5,505 nucleotides of DNA, taken from an uncultured Desulfomonile sp. Lineage in GTDB: Bacteria > Desulfobacterota > Desulfomonilia > Desulfomonilales > Desulfomonilaceae. The notes beneath the pieces were generated by a model. The model had not been told where the DNA came from and did no database searches. It saw nothing but the letters and a program-made list of their open reading frames with translations. Location of the stretch: positions 1 to 5,505 of the forward strand of contig CAIXMD010000545.1 of NCBI GenBank assembly GCA_903920415.1, written 5' to 3'. This document shows positions 1 through 5,505 of this stretch, piece by piece (position 1 is the first letter of the stretch; each line of letters starts with the position of its first letter). The position numbers were made by a program, and so were the translations under genes.

Positions 1-571
1 CTTTTTCCTGACTCTTTTCAGGATGGAACTGCGTTGCGTAAACGTTGCCCCTACAAACCGCACTGGTAAAGTTTATCCCGTATTCGGTCTCCGCCGCCAC
101 ATCCGTGGGGTCATCCGTTACCACATAAAATGAGTGTACGAAATAGAAATAGGAACCATCTTCAATCCCTTCAAATAATCGGCACTGATTTTGAAAAAAA
201 ACTTGGTTCCAGCCCATGTGAGGTATTTTGATGCCCATGTTACGTTCAAAAGCTTTTACTGTTCCTGGGACTACTTTTAACCCTTCGTGAATGCCGAATT
301 CCTCGGACTCTTCGAACAGAAGCTGTAGGCCCAGACAAATGCCCAGGAAAGGACGACTCGAAAAAATGAATTCTTTAATGGGATCTATAAGATTCAGACG
401 TGCGAGGTTTCGCATACATTCGGGAAAGGCTCCCACACCCGGTAGGACCAGATGATCCGCACCTTTAATATCCTGAACATCGCGAGAAATCCGGGCGGAA
501 CAGCCTATCTTTTCGAAGCCCTTCTGAACGCTTCGCAAATTTCCCATACCGTAATCAACAATAATGATCAT
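1..571 (-). CDS. hisH: Imidazole glycerol phosphate synthase, glutaminase subunit HisH (3' end cut by window edge)
   Basis: HisH is the class I glutamine amidotransferase half of the cytosolic HisH-HisF enzyme. It hydrolyses glutamine and passes ammonia to HisF, which makes imidazole glycerol phosphate and AICAR. I translated 190 codons from an ATG at 569-571; the frame runs off the left edge with no stop. The protein opens with IIIVDYGMGNL, typical of HisH. The oxyanion segment LPGVGAF lies at about residues 43-49, the nucleophile elbow GICLGLQ has Cys79, PHMGWN lies near 117-122 and YFVHSFY near 143-149. FHPEKS supplies His183 and Glu185, so the Cys-His-Glu triad is complete. Family members are about 200 residues long, so probably only the last 10-20 are missing. 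The start is supported by AGAGGT four bases upstream. The gene follows hisB after 73 bases. Its identity is secure; hisA and hisF may follow outside the window. Confidence 0.97.
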   Translation of the reverse strand, partial: MIIIVDYGMGNLRSVQKGFEKIGCSARISRDVQDIKGADHLVLPGVGAFPECMRNLARLNLIDPIKEFIFSSRPFLGICLGLQLLFEESEEFGIHEGLKVVPGTVKAFERNMGIKIPHMGWNQVFFQNQCRLFEGIEDGSYFYFVHSFYVVTDDPTDVAAETEYGINFTSAVCRGNVYATQFHPEKSQEK

Positions 572-644
572 CAATACCTCTACCATATTTTGGACCTAAG
601 AGGTACAGTCTAAGCCTGCGATCAAGTCTGCCTGTGTTGGAACT
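572..644 (-). other. hisB-hisH intergenic spacer
   Basis: These 73 bases separate the hisB stop from the hisH start. Adjacent histidine genes are often closer or overlapping. I see no GC-rich hairpin followed by a T tract, so nothing suggests that transcription ends here. The half nearest hisH holds the inverted repeat and ribosome binding site described separately. There is no room for a further gene. Confidence 0.6.
575..605 (-). promoter_or_regulatory. Inverted repeat covering the hisH ribosome binding site
   Basis: A perfect 7-base inverted repeat has arms TACCTCT (575-581) and AGAGGTA (599-605), separated by 17 bases. On the transcribed minus strand the arm nearest hisH is AGAGGTA. It contains the AGAGGT Shine-Dalgarno site at 576-581, four bases before the hisH ATG. 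The upstream arm could therefore pair with and mask that site. The same upstream arm can instead form a small local hairpin, ACCT/AGGT with a 3-base loop, at 594-604, which would free the site. The complementarity is visible directly. A role in translational control or coupling to hisB is inference, and a 7-base stem with a 17-base loop is only moderately stable. Confidence 0.35.
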
Positions 645-1232
645 CTATTCTAATATCCCCTTGGTTGACGGAATGTTCTTGTCTCGTGGATCGACTTCCA
701 CCGCTATCCTCAAGGATCTTCCAAGGGCTTTGAACACAGCTTCGGCCGCGTGATGGGGATTTTCAGCAGCATTAACTGAAGCATGCAGCGTTATACCTGC
801 TCGATCTGCTAAAGCTTGAAGAAAGACAGGGATAAGATCCAGGGCGAATTCACCTGCGGTGCGGTTGGCCAAAGGATTGGAAAACGCCAGCAAGGGGCGC
901 CCTGAAAAATCAAGGGATACGTTTGCAAGGGCTTCATCCATAGGAACCGAGGCAGAACCGTAACGCCGTATTCCTCGTTTGTCACCCAGTGCGTCTCGAA
1001 AAGCAGCCCCCACGCATAGACCTACATCCTCCACCGTGTGATGATGGTCCACATAAAGATCACCTTTGGCTTTGATTTCCAGGTCGAAAAGTCCATGCTT
1101 GGACACATGGTCCAGCATGTGATCTAAGAAACCTATTCCGGTCGAAATTTTTCCGATACCGGTTCCGTCAAGAGCCAGTATTACATTCACTTCGGTTTCG
1201 GTCGTTTTACGTGAGATCTGAGCAGTTCTCAT
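645..1232 (-). CDS. hisB: Imidazoleglycerol-phosphate dehydratase (monofunctional HisB)
   Basis: HisB is a cytosolic, manganese-dependent enzyme that dehydrates imidazole glycerol phosphate to imidazole acetol phosphate in histidine synthesis. Its substrate is the product of the HisH-HisF complex encoded partly next door. The 195-residue protein has the usual monofunctional length, without the histidinol-phosphatase domain fused to it in enterobacteria. The metal-binding motifs are complete: FLDHMLDHVSKHG (35-47), DHHHTVEDVG (62-71, with His63-65 and Glu68), MDEA (98-101) and ENPHHAAEAVFKALG (157-171, with His160, His161 and Glu164). The terminal PSTKGIL (189-194) is also a family signature. 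The ATG start gives the expected MRTAQISRKTTET opening, although only a weak purine stretch (GAAAG) precedes it. The gene lies 33 bases after murA with no terminator between, so co-transcription is likely. Its stop is TAG. Confidence 0.98.
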   Translation of the reverse strand: MRTAQISRKTTETEVNVILALDGTGIGKISTGIGFLDHMLDHVSKHGLFDLEIKAKGDLYVDHHHTVEDVGLCVGAAFRDALGDKRGIRRYGSASVPMDEALANVSLDFSGRPLLAFSNPLANRTAGEFALDLIPVFLQALADRAGITLHASVNAAENPHHAAEAVFKALGRSLRIAVEVDPRDKNIPSTKGILE

Positions 1233-1265
1233 GGTATTTCTGCTTTCAAGATATTTAAAAGGTTA

Positions 1266-2531
1266 TCACAGCATGTCGTCTTTTTCTCGCCTGATATCCG
1301 CTCCCAGTTTAGAGAGCTTTTCTTCGATCCGCTCGTACCCGCGATCAAGGTGATAGACCCTGTGTATCTCGGTCACGCCGTTGGCAGCTAGGCCGGCCAG
1401 AATAAGAGAAGCGCTGGCCCTTAGATCAGTGGCCTGAACATGTGCGCCGGAGAGTTTTTTAACACCCTCCACCCTAGCTGTCCTCCCAGAAACTCGGATA
1501 CCTGCTCCCATGCGAACTAATTCCTGAACGTGCATGAAACGATTTTCGAACACATTTTCCGTGATATCACACCTGGAATCGCCCAGGGCCATCAGTGCCA
1601 TATACTGGGCTTGAAAATCCGTGGCAAAGCCTGGATAGGGGTCGGTTACTACATCACGGCTCTTTATGTTTCCGTTGGAAATCACCCTGGTTTCGGTAGC
1701 CGTGGTCTCTACTCTTAAACCTGCTTCATCTAGCTTTTCAAGGAGAGCTGCCACGTGGCTTGGATTGCATCCAACAGCCGTTACGTCACCTCGGGTAATG
1801 GCCGCTGCCAGTAAATAGGTGCCGGCTTCAATGCGATCAGGCATTATTTCATGGGCAATTCCTTCCAGCCGGTCTTTTCCATCTATGACGATAGTCGTGG
1901 TCCCCGCCCCGTGCACACTTCCACCCATGCGGTTAATCACATGGGCTAGTTCGACGATTTCCGGTTCTATTGCGCACTTGCGCAGTACCGTGGTGCCTCT
2001 TGCCAGGGATGCAGCCATAATAAGGTTTTCCGTGCCCGTAACCGTCGTCAGATCGAATGAGAAATCCGCCCCTTTCAGCCTATCCGCCCTAGCCTGTATG
2101 TAGCCGTTTTGGAGTTCGATGGTTGCGCCCATAGCTTCCAGCCCTTTGAGATGCTGTTCAATGGGTCGAGCCCCTATGGCGCAACCTCCGGGCAGACTCA
2201 CGTCAGCTCGTCCTTCACGAGCCATAAGAGGCCCAAGAACCATAACAGACGCTCGCATGGTCTTGACTAGCTCGTACGGAGCTGTATGGTCGATAATGTC
2301 TCTCGCCTTAATTCTAAGGGTGCCAGGAGCAAAATCGTCGAGCTGGACTCCTAATTGCAGTAATAACTGTTTGGTCGTTCGAATGTCTCTAAGAACCGGA
2401 ACCCTATGGAAAGTCATCTCATCTCTGCTAAGAAGAGAAGCAAACATGAGAGGCAATGCGGCATTCTTAGAACCGCTTATTTCTACGGATCCTTTTAAGG
2501 CTCTTCCACCTCGAATAACTATCTTCTGCAC
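1266..2531 (-). CDS. murA: UDP-N-acetylglucosamine 1-carboxyvinyltransferase (MurA)
   Basis: MurA transfers enolpyruvate from phosphoenolpyruvate to UDP-GlcNAc in the cytosol, the first committed step of peptidoglycan synthesis. The 421-residue protein is full length. It has SKNA with Lys22-Asn23 near the N-terminus and the active-site loop LPGGCAIGARPIEQHL (113-128), with Cys117 matching Cys115 of the E. coli enzyme. FATDFQAQ has Asp305, LRASASL follows Asp369, and DRGYERIEEKL has Arg397. The loop cysteine, rather than aspartate, is the form normally inhibited by fosfomycin. The start is GTG, not ATG: an in-frame TAG at 2538-2540 lies nine bases upstream with no other start between, and GGAAGGA precedes it at a suitable distance. 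The frame ends in TGA. The short tail KDDML extends past the usual LGADI ending. A separate promoter is likely in the 268-base gap upstream. Confidence 0.98.
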   Translation of the reverse strand: MQKIVIRGGRALKGSVEISGSKNAALPLMFASLLSRDEMTFHRVPVLRDIRTTKQLLLQLGVQLDDFAPGTLRIKARDIIDHTAPYELVKTMRASVMVLGPLMAREGRADVSLPGGCAIGARPIEQHLKGLEAMGATIELQNGYIQARADRLKGADFSFDLTTVTGTENLIMAASLARGTTVLRKCAIEPEIVELAHVINRMGGSVHGAGTTTIVIDGKDRLEGIAHEIMPDRIEAGTYLLAAAITRGDVTAVGCNPSHVAALLEKLDEAGLRVETTATETRVISNGNIKSRDVVTDPYPGFATDFQAQYMALMALGDSRCDITENVFENRFMHVQELVRMGAGIRVSGRTARVEGVKKLSGAHVQATDLRASASLILAGLAANGVTEIHRVYHLDRGYERIEEKLSKLGADIRREKDDML

Positions 2532-2540
2532 GGGGCTCTA

Positions 2541-2547
2541 TCCTTCC
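2541..2547 (-). promoter_or_regulatory. Ribosome binding site of murA
   Basis: GGAAGGA on the minus strand lies nine bases before the GTG at 2529-2531. Together with the in-frame TAG between the site and the start, it fixes GTG as the initiation codon and rules out a longer MurA. Confidence 0.7.
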
Positions 2548-2555
2548 AGTGATAA

Positions 2556-2619
2556 GGCGGCCAATTGAATACTTCTAACGGAGTGGACGTCTGTTGACAA
2601 GCCGCTCGGCCAAGCCACC
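2556..2619 (-). other. tRNA-like stem in the presumed murA leader
   Basis: On the minus strand GGTGGCT (2613-2619) can pair with GGCCGCC (2556-2562) over seven positions, including two G-U pairs. Directly after the first arm comes TGGCCGAGCGG, which matches the D-arm box of leucine and serine tRNAs. The spacing resembles a 7-base acceptor stem followed by a D arm. The element spans only 64 bases and has no T arm with a TTC loop and no clear anticodon stem, so it is not a functional tRNA. It could be a chance fold, a tRNA remnant or a leader structure. Confidence 0.2.
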
Positions 2620-2645
2620 ATCAAGACGAAAATTCACCTTGTCGC

Positions 2646-2674
2646 TGTATACCATCTTAGCCCAAAGGGCGCAA
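2646..2674 (-). promoter_or_regulatory. Candidate promoter for murA-hisB-hisH
   Basis: On the minus strand TATACA (2646-2651) is preceded by TG one base away, giving an extended -10 element. TTGCGC (2669-2674) lies 17 bases upstream as a weak -35 box. Transcription would begin roughly 110 bases before the murA GTG. The match is four of six at -10 and three of six at -35, so this is a plausible site rather than a firm one. The inverted repeat at 2657-2688 overlaps the -35 box and spacer, where a repressor could act. Confidence 0.3.
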
Positions 2675-2688
2675 CAAATTGGGCCTAA
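2657..2688. repeat. Imperfect inverted repeat over the candidate -35 region
   Basis: TTAGCCCAA (2657-2665) is complementary to TTGGGCCTAA (2679-2688), giving nine pairs with one bulged base and a 13-base centre. A smaller competing hairpin, GCCC-AAA-GGGC, lies inside at 2660-2670. Neither strand has a T tract after the stem, so it is not a standard terminator. It could be an operator or a late terminator-like stem for the SNF2-like transcript. Confidence 0.35.
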
Positions 2689-2724
2689 CACTCTACTTCA
2701 AGGATTGGAGGTTGAGGGCGATCG

Positions 2725-2746
2725 TTTCTCGGAGAAAGTTAACTTT
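2725..2746. repeat. Two overlapping palindromes downstream of the SNF2-like gene
   Basis: TTTCTC-G-GAGAAA (2725-2737) is a 13-base palindrome around a central base. It overlaps AAAGTTAACTTT (2735-2746), a perfect 12-base palindrome. A CGATCG lies just before, at 2719-2724. Such compact two-fold symmetry suits binding by a dimeric regulator better than an RNA hairpin, because the loops are too short. The position, about 75 bases upstream of the candidate -10 box, is compatible with an activator or repressor site. Function is inference. Confidence 0.3.
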
Positions 2747-2799
2747 GTGCTCGGACATAAAGCAGGCTGAAACACCATATCTCTATTAATTTTGGTCAC

Positions 2800-5505
2800 T
2801 CAGAGGGATATGAGTTCTATGAGGTCTTCGCGGGAGAAATGTTTCAGGACGGATTTGTCGTCCTGTTTCACTACTGACTCCATCAACCGCCGTTTTCTTG
2901 AAATGATCTTGTCTATTTTCTCTTCCAAAGTGTTTTCAGTGATAAGCTTGAAGACCTGCACACCCCGCCTTTGACCAATCCTGTGAACCCGATCCGTCGC
3001 CTGCTCTTCTCGGGCTGAATTCCACCATCGGTCGTAATGGATCACTACTGACCCTCCGGTGAGGTCGATCCCTAATCCTGAGGCTCTTAGAGATGCGGTA
3101 AATACCATGCAGTTCGGGTTGTTGTTAAATCGTTTTATGGCTTCCGAACGTTTTCTGGTATGCCCTTTAATCGTTGCGAACTCGATGTTGCTATCGTAGA
3201 GAAACGACTCGATGAGTTCCAGCATCTTTACATATTGGCTGAATACAACCACCTTCTGACCTGATCCCAGACTTTCTTCCAATAGTTCCACGAAGAGATC
3301 CCATTTGCCGGAAGTGTACTTTTTGTAATCCTTTTTTTCGCCTTCCAACAGCGCAGGGTGGTTACAGATCTGCTTGAGATAGTTCAGAATTGCAAAGATG
3401 TGCATGTAGGGGACCTTCTGGGCTGGGTCTTTCAATTTCTGAATGAGGTTTCTACCCTGGTTATCCACCAGGTCTTTATAGAAGCGGATCTGGTCATCGG
3501 TCAATGTGCAGTGTCGTATATCTTCAATCTTGGGCGGCAGTTCTTTTAAGACCTGTTCTTTCTTTCGCCTTAAAACAAAAGGCTGGATAAGGCGAGACAG
3601 CTTTTCCTTGGCGGCCCCATCCGATGCTTCCTCGATGGGACAACGAAAATGGTTTTCAAAAAGAGAATCCGACAGGAGGTATCCTGGAATTACAATGTCG
3701 AACAGGGATTTCAGGTCCATTACACTGTTTTCAATGGGCGTACCAGTCAGCCCCACTGTACATACAGATTCCAGTGCTTTCACCGCAGCGTAGGTCTTTG
3801 TGGACTTGTTTTTTACTGCCTGTATCTCGTCCAGCACTATGAGTTCGAAGCGATAATCAGCCAGCATCTCTATATCCCGCAATGCGATTCCGTAAGAGGT
3901 TATTATGAGAGTATGATCTTCGAATCCTTCGTGGAACAAGCGATCTGTGCCGTGGTATACGTAAGGATCTAAGAGCGGGCTGTATTCCATTACCTTGTCC
4001 TTCCAGTGACTAAGGACAGTGGTGGGACAAACCACCAAAAACTTAATATTATTATTTGTTTTACCCATTCTGTGAATTATTCCAGTCATGAGGGCCATGA
4101 TTTGATGAGTCTTGCCAAGGCCCATATCGTCGCACAGTAAGCCGGAAAATCCATTTTCGTAAAGAAACCAAAGCCACCCGTAGCCATTTTTCTGATAGGT
4201 CCTCAGCTTACCTCTCATAAGGCTTATGGATGGAATTCTGCCTGGGGGCTTGAGCATCTCGAGAGCCTCGAACCAGATCTTGACCTTAGCAGAGGAAAAT
4301 CTTTTTTCCAGTTGATCATGAAGAGCCAGAAAACGAAGATATTCAGCCCTCCCGATGCTCAACGTATTCTGTTGGCTTAAAGTTTGGTCATCAAGATCTT
4401 CCACCCATGAAAATTCTGCCGACGTGGTATCGACCCATTTATCGCCCCGGACCAAGAATTTCTTCCCGCCTCTCTTGGCTTCATAAATGTCTCTTAGGGA
4501 AAGGGAAAAATCTCCAAAATCGTAGGACACAGAAAGGTTAACTCTTTCGTGGTTAAATTCATTGTGATCCACAGTGACACGTTGATATTTTTCGACGGTC
4601 TTACGTTTCAGGAGTGTTTCATCAATAAAGATTCCTGGTTCATTCTTTAGTAGTTCGCCGGTTTCCTCCAGAAATGAAGTTATTTTGTCGGCAGGAACCA
4701 ACATTGTTTTCTGAGGGGAAAAATATTCTGTAGGCAATCCTCCTATGTTGACGGCTATCCTGAAAAAACCCCACTCAGGATAATAATAATACGCACCGTA
4801 TAATTGATGCTCCAACTCCGTACGATCCAGAAATTGGTCTGCTTGGTCCGCGTCAGGATCCGGATTCTCTACCACGGGCGTTACACAAAGAGACGTTGTC
4901 TCGGTTAGATCGATACGGTAGCCTGTATGCAGCGGTTTTGGATTAATAAGCAGATCATTTCCGATGATACCTTTTTTTTCTCCCATTTCTATCACGGTGC
5001 CGACATGAGATCTCGGAGGCACAAATCTGAGAATCACAGCCCCCTCTTCATCAAGGGCCTCTATGCTGAGTTCCTCTTTATGCTCAAGAAATCTGAAGTT
5101 GAAGGTCCCTCCTCTACGGCCGGACACCAGGAAACCCACTTTGGCTATGCGATGCCAGACGCTTTCTTCTAGTTGTTGGCGGCTGGACTTGATTCCTTTC
5201 CTATTTATTTCATCTTCAGGTTCCGAGTATTGCCAGGGCCTGCGTCGCAGCGAGGGAACGTTAGGGTCCCTAAGCTTTCGTCCGTAAATGCTCCTGAACA
5301 GGGTGGCATCTATATCATGACAAATGATCTCGAAGAATTCGTGAAGAAACTCCTCTACTAGACACTCTCCTGGCATAAAAGCTAGAATTTCGTTTTGATT
5401 GCGATCGGAAAAAGTTATGCGCAGCCCCTCTCCTCCGTGGTTCACCTGTGAATGAAAACCGAAAATAGAATCACCGAAGTTCCTATAACCAAACCGGCCA
5501 ATCTC
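2800..5505 (-). CDS. SNF2-family DEAD/DEAH-box ATPase (Swi2/Snf2-like helicase), 5' end probably beyond window
   Basis: This is a large SNF2-type superfamily 2 motor, which uses ATP to translocate on double-stranded nucleic acid. Numbering is from the GTG at 5443-5445, giving 881 residues. The first lobe has LRTYQKNGYGWL (414-425), Walker A DDMGLGKT (439-446, Lys445), CPTTVLSHW (473-481), Walker B DEIQ (539-542) and TGTP (567-570). The second lobe has QICNHP (692-697), VVVFSQY (732-738), SGLGIDLT (789-796), RWWNSA (806-811) and QATDRVHRIGQ (815-825) with both arginine fingers. Residues 1 to about 400 match nothing I recognise; no SWIM-type zinc cysteines are visible. That GTG lacks a ribosome site, and the frame continues 20 codons upstream to the edge with no stop or ATG/GTG/TTG, so I annotate it as 5'-partial. 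The stop is TGA. Target and process are unknown, and I see no defence-system partner nearby. Confidence 0.93.
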   Translation of the reverse strand, partial: EIGRFGYRNFGDSIFGFHSQVNHGGEGLRITFSDRNQNEILAFMPGECLVEEFLHEFFEIICHDIDATLFRSIYGRKLRDPNVPSLRRRPWQYSEPEDEINRKGIKSSRQQLEESVWHRIAKVGFLVSGRRGGTFNFRFLEHKEELSIEALDEEGAVILRFVPPRSHVGTVIEMGEKKGIIGNDLLINPKPLHTGYRIDLTETTSLCVTPVVENPDPDADQADQFLDRTELEHQLYGAYYYYPEWGFFRIAVNIGGLPTEYFSPQKTMLVPADKITSFLEETGELLKNEPGIFIDETLLKRKTVEKYQRVTVDHNEFNHERVNLSVSYDFGDFSLSLRDIYEAKRGGKKFLVRGDKWVDTTSAEFSWVEDLDDQTLSQQNTLSIGRAEYLRFLALHDQLEKRFSSAKVKIWFEALEMLKPPGRIPSISLMRGKLRTYQKNGYGWLWFLYENGFSGLLCDDMGLGKTHQIMALMTGIIHRMGKTNNNIKFLVVCPTTVLSHWKDKVMEYSPLLDPYVYHGTDRLFHEGFEDHTLIITSYGIALRDIEMLADYRFELIVLDEIQAVKNKSTKTYAAVKALESVCTVGLTGTPIENSVMDLKSLFDIVIPGYLLSDSLFENHFRCPIEEASDGAAKEKLSRLIQPFVLRRKKEQVLKELPPKIEDIRHCTLTDDQIRFYKDLVDNQGRNLIQKLKDPAQKVPYMHIFAILNYLKQICNHPALLEGEKKDYKKYTSGKWDLFVELLEESLGSGQKVVVFSQYVKMLELIESFLYDSNIEFATIKGHTRKRSEAIKRFNNNPNCMVFTASLRASGLGIDLTGGSVVIHYDRWWNSAREEQATDRVHRIGQRRGVQVFKLITENTLEEKIDKIISRKRRLMESVVKQDDKSVLKHFSREDLIELISL

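Larger units (their letters stand above)
2532..2799 (-). other. Gap between the SNF2-like gene and murA, with possible regulatory DNA
   Basis: These 268 bases hold no convincing gene. Two minus-strand frames of 21 and 26 codons (2693-2758 and 2575-2655) start with ATG but lack ribosome binding sites, and I do not call them. No GC-rich stem followed by a T tract follows the SNF2-like stop, so I see no classical intrinsic terminator. The gap does contain overlapping palindromes at 2725-2746, an imperfect inverted repeat at 2657-2688, a promoter-like pair at 2646-2674 and a long-range stem at 2556-2619. Each is entered separately. The likely role of the region is to start transcription of murA and the histidine genes. 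Confidence 0.5.

Noticed and set aside
1233..1265. Terminator or promoter between murA and hisB
   Set aside because: The 33 bases are AT-rich with no stable stem and too short for a convincing promoter; co-transcription is simpler.
1530..2568. Plus-strand open frames opposite murA
   Set aside because: They lie antisense to a full-length, motif-complete MurA, and their translations look like antisense shadows with no recognisable motif.
2594..2599. Perfect TTGACA on the plus strand as a -35 box
   Set aside because: No recognisable -10 element lies 16-18 bases downstream, and no plus-strand gene follows.
2575..2655. 26-codon minus-strand frame starting with ATG in the gap before murA
   Set aside because: No ribosome binding site precedes it, its ATG falls on the candidate -10 box, and it is too short to judge by composition.
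2657..2688. Intrinsic terminator for the SNF2-like gene
   Set aside because: A stem is possible, but neither strand has a T tract after it and it lies over 100 bases past the stop codon.
2693..2758. 21-codon minus-strand frame after the SNF2-like gene
   Set aside because: The sequence reads like protein but has no ribosome site and overlaps the palindromes. It shares a KVNF string with the other short frame, which is too little to infer a decayed gene.
3358..5361. Plus-strand open frames opposite the SNF2-like gene
   Set aside because: They overlap each other in different frames opposite a well-supported gene and show no motif or ribosome site.
2800..5505. SNF2-like gene as part of a defence system such as DISARM
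   Set aside because: No methyltransferase, nuclease, phospholipase or other defence partner is in the window; the visible neighbours are cell-wall and histidine genes.

Overview
The window is a tightly packed stretch of bacterial chromosome in which every supported gene lies on the minus strand. Reading in the direction of transcription, from high to low coordinates, it holds a large SNF2-family helicase/translocase gene open at the right edge, a 268-base gap, then murA, hisB and hisH, the last cut by the left edge. Base composition looks balanced by eye. GTG starts, Shine-Dalgarno sites and monofunctional HisB mark it as bacterial. A murA gene leading into histidine genes is an order I associate with deltaproteobacteria (Desulfobacterota) and some Clostridia. 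I favour a deltaproteobacterium, but the sequence alone does not prove it.

Positions 2800-5505 carry the SNF2-like protein: a complete two-lobed ATPase motor at the C-terminus and about 400 residues of unassigned N-terminal sequence. Its frame stays open to the window edge, so its true start is probably outside. Positions 2532-2799 hold no convincing gene. They contain two overlapping palindromes, an imperfect inverted repeat, a plausible promoter for murA and a tRNA-like stem in the presumed murA leader. Positions 645-2531 carry murA and hisB, 33 bases apart with no terminator between them. hisH follows after 73 bases, and its ribosome binding site is complementary to a segment just upstream.

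MurA commits UDP-GlcNAc to peptidoglycan synthesis. HisB and HisH catalyse steps of histidine synthesis; HisH feeds ammonia to HisF, whose gene is not in view. The cell-wall and histidine genes are probably co-transcribed for reasons of genome organisation rather than shared chemistry. The SNF2 protein has no visible functional link to them. This is mostly a housekeeping region, and I see no defence island, mobile element, CRISPR array or new multi-gene system. The points most worth checking are the hisH ribosome-site hairpin, the structured gap before murA and the unassigned N-terminal half of the SNF2 protein.
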